Shown here: piece after piece, positions 17,602 to 26,252 of the stretch
Layout of the letters: each line of letters begins with the position of its first letter
Numbering within the stretch: position 1 is the first letter of the stretch
Source of the DNA: Pseudomonadota bacterium
GTDB taxonomy: Bacteria > Pseudomonadota > Alphaproteobacteria > Rhizobiales > Beijerinckiaceae
Assembly (NCBI GenBank): GCA_023423995.1
Contig: JAFAEL010000181.1
Span: forward strand, 1-64,000
Length of the DNA: 64,000 nt
Direction: 5' to 3'
Translations under genes and position numbers: made by a program
Notes under the pieces: model-generated
What the model saw: only the letters and a program-made list of their open reading frames with translations
Database searches by the model: none
Told to the model about the DNA's origin: nothing

Positions 17602-17873
17602 CCCTCGTTCTTGCCCTCGTCCTCGTCCGGCAGCCCGAATTCCTTCCGGATAGCCTCGAGGCCCCTCTGCGAGGACATTTCGCGCCGTTGGAGCTGGTGG
17701 ACGAGGCCGGCGAATTCCGGCGGCACGGCATCGTCTCCGAGGAAGGCCGGCTTCTCGGCCTCCACGCGCAGTTCGGACCGGAGCTTCCGGCCCAGATGTT
17801 CGCGCACTTCCCGGGATAGAGCCTTCTCGTGCTCCTCGCGCCCGAACTCGTCCGTGTCGTCGCCTGGTAGCAT
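17598..17873 (-). CDS. Small charged protein, unknown
   Basis: A 91-residue, highly charged, soluble protein with no signal or membrane segment. The start is the ATG at 17873, chosen because GCAGGAG precedes it by about 8 bases; a longer frame to 17942 has no such site. The middle (REVREHLGRKLRSEL ... VPPEFAGLVHQL) faintly recalls NepR anti-sigma proteins, but the spacing is wrong and no PhyR or EcfG gene is nearby. I do not assign a function. Confidence 0.6.
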   Translation of the reverse strand: MLPGDDTDEFGREEHEKALSREVREHLGRKLRSELRVEAEKPAFLGDDAVPPEFAGLVHQLQRREMSSQRGLEAIRKEFGLPDEDEGKNEG

Positions 17874-17942
17874 GGTCGCCACTCCTGCATCCGCAACGTG
17901 CGAAACCAGGCGAAGTTCGCACAGCCAAGCTGGTGCAGTCAC

Positions 17943-18138
17943 GGTTCCCGGCCGCGAGCGTACGCTCGATCACGTCCGTGTCGGCAGATTTCACATTCTG
18001 GCCGCTTTGGGGTCGCGCTCTCGCCAAGCGGGGGCGGCACAACTCGATCGTTGCCTCGACGGCCCGGCTATCTGCCGTGCTTTGTCAGCCCCCAGCCAAC
18101 GCGGCCGAGGGCCGGGCTAGACGATGGTCGAGACATCA
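17943..18138. other. Gene-free stretch, possible small-RNA locus
   Basis: The region between the small charged protein (start 17873) and the L,D-transpeptidase stop (18189) is about 315 bases with no convincing gene. Plus-strand frames run through it but lack ribosome-binding sites and protein-like composition. It ends in a terminator-like hairpin oriented for a plus-strand transcript. This could be a small-RNA gene or the 3' untranslated end of the mutM transcript. I could not match it to 6S, SRP or tmRNA. Confidence 0.3.
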
Positions 18139-18166
18139 GGGCCGCCCTCCGGGGCGGCCCTTTCGT
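18139..18166 (+). terminator. Rho-independent terminator-like hairpin
   Basis: An 8-bp GC stem (GGGCCGCC at 18139-18146 and GGCGGCCC at 18153-18160) with a 6-base loop is followed by TTTCGTTT. The U-rich side is on the plus strand. On the minus strand the same hairpin follows the L,D-transpeptidase gene but has a poor U tract. Confidence 0.6.
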
Positions 18167-18188
18167 TTGTGGGTTCGGACGTCCGACC

Positions 18189-19826
18189 TCAGCCGTTCAG
18201 GCCGAGCGCCCGCCGGATGCGGTTGTCGTGCCCATAGAGGTCATCGAAGGATTTCAGCTCGCCGTGGGCATCCACGCTCAGGGTGAAATAGGTGAGATGC
18301 ACCGGCAGCTTCTGCGGCAGGAAGATCGTGCGCTCGCCGCGACCGATGAGCTTCTTCAGCCGTTGCTCGGACCATTCGGAGCCGAGCACGAAATCCGCCA
18401 GCAGGAACGGGTTCTCCACCCGGACGCAGCCGTGGCTGTAGGCGCGGCGCGTCGTGGAGAAGAGCCGCCGGTTCGGCGTGTCGTGCAGGTAGACGGCATG
18501 CCCGTTGGGGAACATGAACTTGATGAATCCGAGCGCATTGCGCTCGCCGGGCGGCTGCCGGATCGAGATCGAATTGCCCCGCCGGACGACCTGGTAGCCC
18601 TGCCGGGCCGCGTAGTTCGGGTCCTCGGCCATCTTGGGCAGGAACTCCTTCTTCAGGATGGAAGGAGGGACGTACCAGGACGGGTTGACGACGGCGTATT
18701 CCATGACACCCGAGAAGACCGGGGTCTGCGTATCGGTCTTGCCGACGATGACGCGCGTCTCGTGCGCGACATGGCCGCCCTCGAAAAGGCGGAGCCGGTA
18801 TTCCGGGATGTTCACCGACACATAGCGCTCGCCGAGTTCGCTCGGGAGCCAGCGCCAACGCTCCATGTTGGCGATCAGGTCGCCTTCGAGGCGCGGATTC
18901 GCGTAGGCGCCCCTGGGCGGCGTCGCCGGGGCGTCGTTCAGGATCGCGACCGACTGCGTCGTGAGTTCGATGCCGCGCTTCCGGCGCACCGTCGGGGCGG
19001 TGGCCGGCCGGTTCGCCCGGTACTCGGCGAGCTTGCGCTTGAGCGCGACATAGCCCGGGTGGCTGGGATTGTAGGCTTCCAGTTCGGCACCGGGATCTTC
19101 GGCGGCCGCAAGCCGCGTCAGGACCTCACTGGCGCCCGGCAGCTCCAGCGTCGGGGTCAGCATCCCGGATAGCCGGGCAGGGTTGAGACGCCCGCCCCGG
19201 GCGTCGCGCGCATAAAGGGCGACGGCGGCGCTCAGCTTGAGCTCCGCCTCGGCGAGTTCCGCCGGCGATTGTCCCTCGCCACCGGGCCCGATCGCGAGCG
19301 GCCGGTAATCGGCCGGGTCGAGCCCCTCTTCCGCGGCGAGTTCCAGGCGGCGGATCACCGCGCTCGCGCCGGCATTCCACTCGGTCGAAGCCAGCCAGAG
19401 CGGCCGCTGTTCCCGGGCCGCGTAGAAGGCCGCGATCGCTTCCCGATCCGCCTCGGGCAGGCGGCGCGGCCAGATACCCTTGTCGTCCGCGAGCCGGTTC
19501 TCGATCGCGCCGCTTACGAAATCTCCGGCCGTCAGCACCACCTCGACCGGCGTCGGGAGCAGAAGCTCGCCCAGGCTGCCCGTCCGCACGGGATCGGCCG
19601 GCTTCAGGGCCTCGGCGACGGGAGGCACGGCGGGAAGATCGGGCGGAGGGAGGTCGAGAACCGACGCCGCCTCCTTCACCTCCGTCGTGCCGCGAAGGCT
19701 GAACGGGGCGGGCTCTCCGGGAACCGGGATGCCGAGCGCCGCATCCTGCCCCGGCTCCATCGCCAAGGCCGGTGCTGCTGCGAGCCACAGCCCGACGAAC
19801 CAAGCTGCGCCGCACCCTCGTCCCAT
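18189..19826 (-). CDS. L,D-transpeptidase, YcbB-like (YkuD domain)
   Basis: A 545-residue exported protein with a signal peptide (cleavage near AAAPALA). A scaffold region lies at about 100-240 and a YkuD catalytic domain at about 310-500. The active-site motif is SHGCVRVENP, with Cys467 and the preceding His. Such enzymes form 3-3 peptidoglycan cross-links or attach proteins to the wall. A Pro-rich stretch follows the signal peptide. It is transcribed alone, with the next upstream gene (an NtrC-type regulator) 84 bases away on the same strand. Confidence 0.91.
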   Translation of the reverse strand: MGRGCGAAWFVGLWLAAAPALAMEPGQDAALGIPVPGEPAPFSLRGTTEVKEAASVLDLPPPDLPAVPPVAEALKPADPVRTGSLGELLLPTPVEVVLTAGDFVSGAIENRLADDKGIWPRRLPEADREAIAAFYAAREQRPLWLASTEWNAGASAVIRRLELAAEEGLDPADYRPLAIGPGGEGQSPAELAEAELKLSAAVALYARDARGGRLNPARLSGMLTPTLELPGASEVLTRLAAAEDPGAELEAYNPSHPGYVALKRKLAEYRANRPATAPTVRRKRGIELTTQSVAILNDAPATPPRGAYANPRLEGDLIANMERWRWLPSELGERYVSVNIPEYRLRLFEGGHVAHETRVIVGKTDTQTPVFSGVMEYAVVNPSWYVPPSILKKEFLPKMAEDPNYAARQGYQVVRRGNSISIRQPPGERNALGFIKFMFPNGHAVYLHDTPNRRLFSTTRRAYSHGCVRVENPFLLADFVLGSEWSEQRLKKLIGRGERTIFLPQKLPVHLTYFTLSVDAHGELKSFDDLYGHDNRIRRALGLNG

Positions 19827-19910
19827 GCCCTACGCCCCTTACGCCCTGCCGAAACCTGCTTGTCCCCACCCGCCGACGTACGCAAGCGCACGAAGGACAC
19901 AGTCGAGGGT

Positions 19911-21380
19911 TCAGGCTGCTTCCTCGTCGAAGCCCTCGTCTAGGCCGAATTCCTTCAATTTTCGGTACAGGGTCGAGCGGCCGATCCCGAGCCGCCGGGA
20001 CACTTCCGACATCCGGCCGCGGTAATGGGCGAGCGCGAACCGGATCACCTCCGCTTCCACGTCCTCCAGCTTCTTCACGTCGCCGACCTCGTCGAGGAGG
20101 GACGTCGAGTGCGGGTCGCGGATCTCGACGCGTACGATCTCCTTCTCGATCGGGGCCGAGGCCTCGCGGGTCGGCGCTGGCGGGATGCGGACGTCGTAGC
20201 CGTCGACCAGATTGGCGATCTGGGGGAACTCGGCCAGTGTGAGCTCGTCCCCGTCGGCCAGGACGACGGCCCGGAACATGGCGTTCTCGAGCTGGCGCAC
20301 GTTTCCGGGCCAATCGTACTGGGAGATGAGCGACAGGGCCTCCGACGAGATCCCGCGCAGGCGCTTGCCTTCCTCGGCCGAGAACCGCGCCAGGAACGAG
20401 CGCGCGAGTTCCGCTATGTCCTCCCGCCGGTTGCGCAGCGGCGGGATCGTCATCGGGAAGACGTTCAGGCGGTAATAGAGGTCCTCGCGGAAGCGGCCCT
20501 CCTTGACCATGTCGAGGAGCGAGCGGTTCGTGGCGGAGATCAGGCGGATGTCCACGCGGACCGACCGCTTGCCGCCGACCGGGTCGACCTCCCCTTCCTG
20601 GATGGCGCGGAGCAGCTTGACCTGCGCGCTCGGCGGCAGCTCCCCGATCTCGTCCAGGAACAGCGTCCCGCCATTCGCCTCGACGAACTTGCCCTGGTGC
20701 CGCTCCGTCGCGCCCGTGAAGGCGCCCTTCTCGTGCCCGAAGAGGGTCGATTCGACGAGGTTTTCCGGGATCGCGCCGCAATTAACGGTCACGAAGGGCT
20801 TTCCCTTCCGGTCGCCCGAGCCCTGGATCGCCCGCGCGAGCACCTCCTTGCCGACGCCCGATTCGCCCTCGATCAGGACGGGGATGTTCGATTTCGCCGC
20901 CCGCTCGGCGAGGCGGAGCACGCGCGTCATGTCGGGCGAGCGCGTGGGCAGGTCGCGGAAGGACAGGGTCCCCTCGGCGCGCCGCTTCATGCGCCGCACC
21001 TCGCCCTCGAGCGAGCCGAGCCGCAGCGCGTTCTTGATGGACACCCCGAGGCGCTCGGCCCCGACCGGCTTGACAACAAAATCGACCGCGCCCGCCCGCA
21101 TGGCGTTGACGACCGTCTCGATCGAACCGTTCGAGGTCTGCACGATGACGGGCAGTTCCAGGCGTGATTCGCGCATGGCGGCGAGCACGCCGAACCCGTC
21201 CATCCCGGGCATCACGAGATCGAGGATCACGAGGTCGACGGTGTCGCCGGCCCGCAGGAGCGACAGCGCCGCGTCCCCGTTCTCGGCGATCAAGGCGCCG
21301 TAGCCGAGGCGGCGGACGGTCGCCTCCAGCAGGCGGCGCTGCACGGGATCGTCGTCGACGATCAGGACGGTCTGGGACAT
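19911..21380 (-). CDS. Sigma-54-dependent NtrC-family response regulator
   Basis: A 489-residue three-domain regulator. The receiver domain (1-120) has phospho-acceptor Asp54 in VILDLVMPGMDG. The AAA+ domain (about 145-385) has Walker A GESGVGKE (172-179) and the sigma-54 loop GAFTGA (219-224). The C-terminal Fis-type helix-turn-helix is MSEVSRRLGIGRSTLYRKLKEF. It should activate sigma-54 promoters when phosphorylated. No histidine kinase is adjacent, so the partner is unknown. Confidence 0.94.
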   Translation of the reverse strand: MSQTVLIVDDDPVQRRLLEATVRRLGYGALIAENGDAALSLLRAGDTVDLVILDLVMPGMDGFGVLAAMRESRLELPVIVQTSNGSIETVVNAMRAGAVDFVVKPVGAERLGVSIKNALRLGSLEGEVRRMKRRAEGTLSFRDLPTRSPDMTRVLRLAERAAKSNIPVLIEGESGVGKEVLARAIQGSGDRKGKPFVTVNCGAIPENLVESTLFGHEKGAFTGATERHQGKFVEANGGTLFLDEIGELPPSAQVKLLRAIQEGEVDPVGGKRSVRVDIRLISATNRSLLDMVKEGRFREDLYYRLNVFPMTIPPLRNRREDIAELARSFLARFSAEEGKRLRGISSEALSLISQYDWPGNVRQLENAMFRAVVLADGDELTLAEFPQIANLVDGYDVRIPPAPTREASAPIEKEIVRVEIRDPHSTSLLDEVGDVKKLEDVEAEVIRFALAHYRGRMSEVSRRLGIGRSTLYRKLKEFGLDEGFDEEAA

Positions 21381-21468
21381 GCCTCGAGGTGCGAATGCTG
21401 GGCTGCTAGGTCGCCCGCATCGTGGGTGGGAAGGGTAAAGCCCCGCTTAAGGTTACCGGCTTCCCTTG

Positions 21469-21497
21469 TTGATCCGCGCCGTCTACGCCCGATATTG
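21469..21497 (+). promoter_or_regulatory. Putative promoter of the M3 peptidase gene
   Basis: TTGATC (21469-21474), a 17-base spacer and ATATTG (21492-21497) give a plausible sigma-70 promoter with a transcript start near 21503, about 30 bases before the ATG at 21532. It supports that ATG over an in-frame TTG at 21466, which would lie upstream of the promoter. Confidence 0.4.
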
Positions 21498-21531
21498 GAA
21501 CAGTTCCACGCCGATCAGGATTGCCATCGCG

Positions 21532-23370
21532 ATGTCGCCCGTCGCCTTCCGTGAGCATGCTCGCTCCAGTGCCGTTCTGGCCGCCACGCCCGCCGGCCAG
21601 GCGGAGCTCGGCGCCCTGCCTGAATGGGATCTTTCCCAGCTCTATCCGGGAATGGACAGCGAGGCGTTCAGGACCGACCTCGCCTGGGCCGAGGGCGAGT
21701 GCCGCACCTTCGCGGAGGCCTACCGGGGCAGGCTCGACGATCTGGCTCGCTCGGGCGGGCTCGCCGAGGCCGTCAAGCGCTACGAGGCGATCGAGGATCG
21801 GCTCGGGCGGCTCATGTCCTATGCCGGGCTGGTCTATTCCGGCGACACCACCGACCCCGTGCGGGCCAAGTTCTACGGCGACACGCAGGAGCGGCTGACC
21901 GCGGCCTCAAGCGACCTCCTGTTCTTCACGCTGGAGCTGAACCGCATCGAGGACGGGGTCCTGGAAACCGCGATGGCGGACCCGGCCCTCGGCCATTACC
22001 GGCCTTGGCTGGAGGACATCCGCAAGGACAAGCCCTTCCAGCTCGAGGATCGCATCGAGCAGCTCTTCCACGAGAAGTCCGTCACCGGGCGCGGCGCCTG
22101 GAACCGCCTGTTCGACGAGACGCTCGCCTCGCTCCGCTTCAAGGTCCGGGGCGAGGAGCTGACGCTCGAGCCGACGCTCAACAAGCTGCAGGATCGTGAC
22201 GGCGAGGTGCGCCGCGAGGCCGCCGATGCGCTGGCGGACGTGTTCAGGAGCAACCTGCGCGTCTTCACGCTGATCACCAACACGCTCGCCAAGGACAAGG
22301 AGATCTCCGACCGCTGGCGCGGCTTCGAGGACGTGGCCGATTCGCGCCATCTCGCGAACCGGGTCGAGCGGGAGGTCGTCGACGCCCTCGTCCAGGCCGT
22401 CACGGAGGCCTATCCGCGCCTGTCGCATCGGTACTACCGGCTCAAGGCCCACTGGTTCGGCCGCGACGTGCTCGATTTCTGGGACCGCAACGCGCCGCTG
22501 CCGAAAGTCGACCAGCGGCCGATCTCCTGGGGCGAGGCGCGCGACACCGTGCTCGAAGCCTATGGCGAGTTCGCCCCGAAGATGGCCGACATCGCGCGCC
22601 GCTTCTTCGACGAGCGCTGGATCGACGCGCCGGTGCGGCCCGGCAAGGCGCCGGGCGCCTTCGCGCACCCGACCGTCCCCTCCGCGCATCCCTACGTGCT
22701 CCTGAACTACCAGGGGAAGCCGCGGGACGTGATGACGCTCGCGCACGAGCTCGGGCACGGCGTGCATCAGGTCCTCGCCGCGCCGAACGGCGCCCTGATG
22801 GCGCCGACACCGCTGACGCTGGCCGAGACGGCGAGCGTTTTCGGCGAGATGCTGACCTTCCGGCGCCTGCTCGAGCGCACGAGGGAGACCGAGCAGCGGC
22901 GGGCCATGCTCGCCCAGAAGGTCGAGGACATGATCAACACGGTCGTGCGCCAGATCGCGTTCTATTCCTTCGAGCGGAAGCTCCACATCGAGCGCCGCCA
23001 GGGCGAGCTGACGTCAGACAAGCTCTGCGAGCTCTGGATGTCGGTCCAGTCCGAGAGCCTCGGGCCCTCGATCCGCCTCGGCCCGGGATACGAGACCTAC
23101 TGGACCTATATTCCGCACTTCATCCACTCGCCGTTCTATGTCTATGCCTATGCGTTCGGCGATTGCCTGGTGAACTCGCTCTACGGCGTCTACCAGCGCG
23201 CGAGCGACGGCTTCGTGGACCGCTATTTCGCGCTTCTCTCGGCGGGCGGCAGCAAGCCCTATGGCGAACTCCTGAAACCCTTCGGCCTCGACGCGCGGGA
23301 TCCGGGGTTCTGGCAGATCGGATTGTCGATGATCGAGAACCTGATCGCCGAGCTGGAGAGCATGGAATAA
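21532..23370 (+). CDS. M3-family oligoendopeptidase (PepF type)
   Basis: A 612-residue cytoplasmic zinc peptidase of family M3. The zinc motif HELGH begins at His405 (MTLAHELGHGVHQ), with the third ligand Glu in the following TLAETASVFGEM segment. Length and order match PepF enzymes, which cut short peptides. The start is the ATG at 21532, supported by an AGGA ribosome-binding site and a candidate promoter just upstream. It is divergent from the NtrC-type regulator. Confidence 0.93.
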   Translation: MSPVAFREHARSSAVLAATPAGQAELGALPEWDLSQLYPGMDSEAFRTDLAWAEGECRTFAEAYRGRLDDLARSGGLAEAVKRYEAIEDRLGRLMSYAGLVYSGDTTDPVRAKFYGDTQERLTAASSDLLFFTLELNRIEDGVLETAMADPALGHYRPWLEDIRKDKPFQLEDRIEQLFHEKSVTGRGAWNRLFDETLASLRFKVRGEELTLEPTLNKLQDRDGEVRREAADALADVFRSNLRVFTLITNTLAKDKEISDRWRGFEDVADSRHLANRVEREVVDALVQAVTEAYPRLSHRYYRLKAHWFGRDVLDFWDRNAPLPKVDQRPISWGEARDTVLEAYGEFAPKMADIARRFFDERWIDAPVRPGKAPGAFAHPTVPSAHPYVLLNYQGKPRDVMTLAHELGHGVHQVLAAPNGALMAPTPLTLAETASVFGEMLTFRRLLERTRETEQRRAMLAQKVEDMINTVVRQIAFYSFERKLHIERRQGELTSDKLCELWMSVQSESLGPSIRLGPGYETYWTYIPHFIHSPFYVYAYAFGDCLVNSLYGVYQRASDGFVDRYFALLSAGGSKPYGELLKPFGLDARDPGFWQIGLSMIENLIAELESME

Positions 23371-23492
23371 TCCAGTCGTCTCGCAATCTGCCGTTGAAAA
23401 CGGCCTGTATAGGACCTGTCCAGCGACATCTCCCCTATCGGGTTCATAGATTGACAACAGCTCCCGTTGCACATGGCAAAAGGAGCTGGAAG

Positions 23493-23534
23493 ATGAACAG
23501 GCGGACCGACAGCGACGCACGGGTTGGCGAATGA
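23493..23534 (+). CDS. Possible 13-codon leader peptide
   Basis: A tiny ORF (MNRRTDSDARVGE) has a strong AGGAG ribosome-binding site 7 bases upstream, and its stop overlaps the start of the flippase gene (ATGA at 23531-23534). The flippase has no good site of its own except within this ORF, so the leader may serve to couple or start its translation. It could be chance. Confidence 0.35.
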   Translation: MNRRTDSDARVGE

Positions 23535-24910
23535 GCTCGACCGGAATCGTGTTCGATTCCTCTCGCGTTCTCTCGCTGACGGCCTCGATCCGCGAGCGCG
23601 TGCAGCGCGCGGCCGCGCACCGGGACGGGCGCGCAGGCGCCCAGGTGCTCGCCGCTCGGCTGGCGGGTGCGGCGTTGGCCTATGCGGCCCAGGTCCTTGC
23701 CGCCCGCTATCTCGGCCAGGAGAGCTTCGGCGTCTATGCCCTCGCGCTCGTCTGGCTGACGCTGCTCGGCCATCTTTCCGTCGGCGGCACCAACCAGGCG
23801 CTCTGCCGCTTTGTGGCGGAGGCGCTCGCAACGGGCGACCACGCAGCCGTGCGCGGCTTCGTGCGGTTCGGGATCCTCTTCGCGCTGGGCGCCGGCACCT
23901 GCATCGGGCTCGCGGCGATCGGCGCGACCATGCTCCTGCCGGGGCTCGTGGACGGCATCTACGTCCTGCCGCTCGCGATCGCCTTCCTGGCCGTTCCGCT
24001 CCTCGCCATCCAGGACAACCTCGAGGCGATCGCCCGCGCGATCGGTCGCCCGCTGCTCGGGATCGGGCCCGCCTATGTCGTCCGGCAGGGCGTATCCGTC
24101 CTGATCTTCGCCGGTCTCGCGCTCTCGCCCATGGTCCCGAGCCCCAGCGTCGCGCTGGTCGGGGCGGTGGCGGCCCTCCTGGCCGGCATCGCGATCCAGG
24201 CCCTCCTTCTCCGGGCGGCCCTGCGGCAGGCCGTAACGGCGGGCGACCGCCGCTACGACATTCGCCTGTGGCTGAGAACCGCGCTGCCGATCGCGCTCGT
24301 CGACACGACCGAGATGCTGCTGCTGAATGCCGACGTGCTCGTGGTCGGGCTGTTCCTCCCGCCGGAAGCCGTGGCGGTCTATTTCGCCGCGACCCGGATC
24401 GCGCAGATCCTGGAATATGTCCGCTATTCCGCCTCGGCCGCCACCGCCCAGCGCTTCGCGGCGCTTCGAGCCACCGGCCGCAGGGCCGAGCTTCATCGGC
24501 TCATCGCCCTCGTGACGCTGGGAACCTCCGCGGTCGCTCTCGTGGGCGCCATCTGCCTCTCCGCCGCCGCCCCGCTTCTGCTGGCCCTCTTCGGCCCCGG
24601 TTTCGGGCCGGCGGCCTGGCTCGTCCCGATCCTGGTCTCCGGGATGGTGGTCGCCTGCCTCGGCGGGCCGGGAGAGGACGTCCTGACCATGCTGGGCCAG
24701 GAGCGCGCCTGCGCGCTGAGCTTCGCCCTCGCGCTCGTCCTGAACCTCGTCCTCCTCGTGCTGCTCGTCCCGGCCTTCGGGCTCGCGGGCGCGGCAGCCG
24801 CGAGCGCGGCCACGATGGCCGGCCGCTCGCTCCTGCTCGCGGGCTACGCCTATGCCCGGCTCGGCATCGTCCTCCCGCTCGGCCTGTCCCTGAGGCAGGC
24901 GCATGACTGA
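23531..24910 (+). CDS. Polysaccharide flippase-like membrane protein (Wzx/MVF type)
   Basis: A 459-residue polytopic membrane protein with about 12 to 14 hydrophobic helices in the order expected of oligosaccharide flippases (MOP superfamily). It probably moves a lipid-linked sugar across the inner membrane for an exopolysaccharide or surface glycan. The next gene, a CelD-like acyltransferase, overlaps it by 8 bases. No polymerase or glycosyltransferase gene is next to it, so its substrate genes must lie elsewhere. Confidence 0.82.
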   Translation: MSSTGIVFDSSRVLSLTASIRERVQRAAAHRDGRAGAQVLAARLAGAALAYAAQVLAARYLGQESFGVYALALVWLTLLGHLSVGGTNQALCRFVAEALATGDHAAVRGFVRFGILFALGAGTCIGLAAIGATMLLPGLVDGIYVLPLAIAFLAVPLLAIQDNLEAIARAIGRPLLGIGPAYVVRQGVSVLIFAGLALSPMVPSPSVALVGAVAALLAGIAIQALLLRAALRQAVTAGDRRYDIRLWLRTALPIALVDTTEMLLLNADVLVVGLFLPPEAVAVYFAATRIAQILEYVRYSASAATAQRFAALRATGRRAELHRLIALVTLGTSAVALVGAICLSAAAPLLLALFGPGFGPAAWLVPILVSGMVVACLGGPGEDVLTMLGQERACALSFALALVLNLVLLVLLVPAFGLAGAAAASAATMAGRSLLLAGYAYARLGIVLPLGLSLRQAHD

Positions 24911-26234
24911 GACCTCGCACCCGCCCGTCATGCGGCTACTCGGCCGGGATGAGCTCCAGGCGATCGGTCCCGCCTGGGACGAACTCGCCGCGAACGCGGT
25001 CGAGGAGAACCCGTTCTACAGCCGGCCCTATTTCCTGGCCGGGCTGCACCACCTGGAGGAGACGGGCACCCGCGCGCTCTGCGTCTTCACCGGAGATGGA
25101 GGCGCCTCGGAGCGCCTGATCGGCTTCCTGCCGGTGCAGAGAAGCCGGTTCCGCTACGGCCTGCCCTGGTCTGTGGAGCTCGGGGCGCAGAACTTGTTCC
25201 AGCCGAGCGGCACGCCCCTGATCCACCGCGACCACGCGGCCCGCGCCCTGGACGCGATCCTGTCCGTTCGGACGGCGGCCTCCGGGCTCGCGCCCCACCT
25301 CCTCCTGCCCAACATCCGCCTGGACGGCCCGGTCGCAGACCTGATCCGCGCGCGCGCAGGTGCGACAGGATCTCGGGCCGAGTTCATCGGCAGCCTGTCC
25401 CGGCCGATCCTGCGCCGGCGCGACGAGGCGGCCGAGGCGTATCTGGCCCGAAGCGTCGCGCCCAAACGGCTGCGCGAGCTGCGCCGCACGCAGCGCCGCC
25501 TCTCCGAGCAGGGCACGGTGGCCTTCCGGCATGTGACCGAGCCCGGCGATTTCCGGGCGGCCCTGGAGGACTTTCTCCGCATCGAACATTCCGGCTGGAA
25601 AGGCGAAGCCGCGACCGCCTTCCTGTCGCAACCGGAGACGGCCGCCTTCGCCCGCGCGGCCTTTGCCGGGCGGATCGGAGACGCGCCCCTCGCCTCCGCC
25701 GATGTCCTGTCGCTCGACGGGACGGCGATCGCCGTCTCGCTCAATCTCCAGGTCGGGCGGACCTCGTTCGCGATCAAATGCGCATATGACGAGAGCCTTC
25801 GCCGCTTCAGCCCCGGACTCGTGCTCGAACTCCTCGTGATCGAGCACCTGTTCGCCAGCCGCTTCGCCGACGAGATGGATTCCTGCGTGACCCAGGCCGG
25901 CCACGTCATCCAGGACCTCTGGGACGATGCCGTGGAGGTCGGCACGCTGGCCCTCAGCGCGCCGGGCGGGCTCTCGAGCGTCCCGCTCGTCGGGCTGGAC
26001 CTCGCGAGCGCGGAGCGGAACCGGCTCCAGCTGCGCTCGGAGGCCAAGGCGCGCTATCTCGCCGCCCGCGAGACGGTCCGGGCCCTGCGCACCCTGGTGC
26101 AGGGCGGCGAGGAGACCCGGACGGCCAAGGCTCGCAAGCAGCTCGACGCGACCTCCCGGAAGGCTATGATGACCTTCAACACGGCGCAGCCGAACGGCGA
26201 ATTCGCCGCCATGCTCGCCACGATGGTGGTCTGA
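24903..26234 (+). CDS. GNAT-fold acyltransferase, BcsL/CelD family
   Basis: A 443-residue soluble protein of the CelD/BcsL-type acetyltransferase family. The central GNAT-like region (about 170-340) includes RRDEAAEAYLARSVAPKRLRELRR, FLRIEHSGWKGEAATAF and a late GLVLELLVIEHLF segment. Relatives occur in cellulose or exopolysaccharide clusters and may acylate glycans. It overlaps the flippase gene by 8 bases, so the two act together by inference. The C-terminal 60 residues are basic and helical. Confidence 0.8.
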   Translation: MTETSHPPVMRLLGRDELQAIGPAWDELAANAVEENPFYSRPYFLAGLHHLEETGTRALCVFTGDGGASERLIGFLPVQRSRFRYGLPWSVELGAQNLFQPSGTPLIHRDHAARALDAILSVRTAASGLAPHLLLPNIRLDGPVADLIRARAGATGSRAEFIGSLSRPILRRRDEAAEAYLARSVAPKRLRELRRTQRRLSEQGTVAFRHVTEPGDFRAALEDFLRIEHSGWKGEAATAFLSQPETAAFARAAFAGRIGDAPLASADVLSLDGTAIAVSLNLQVGRTSFAIKCAYDESLRRFSPGLVLELLVIEHLFASRFADEMDSCVTQAGHVIQDLWDDAVEVGTLALSAPGGLSSVPLVGLDLASAERNRLQLRSEAKARYLAARETVRALRTLVQGGEETRTAKARKQLDATSRKAMMTFNTAQPNGEFAAMLATMVV

Positions 26235-26252
26235 GGCTTTCTTCTGGGTCCG

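Noticed and set aside
17598..17873. NepR anti-sigma factor
   Set aside because: The resemblance is limited to a few residues, the spacing is wrong, and no PhyR or EcfG gene is adjacent.
21466..21531. An N-terminal extension of the M3 peptidase from TTG 21466
   Set aside because: The extension covers a candidate promoter and lacks family similarity; ATG 21532 has a ribosome-binding site.
23451..23479. A perfect -35 TTGACA before the flippase gene
   Set aside because: The -10 at correct spacing is poor (TGGCAA), and transcription would start at or beyond the ribosome-binding site.
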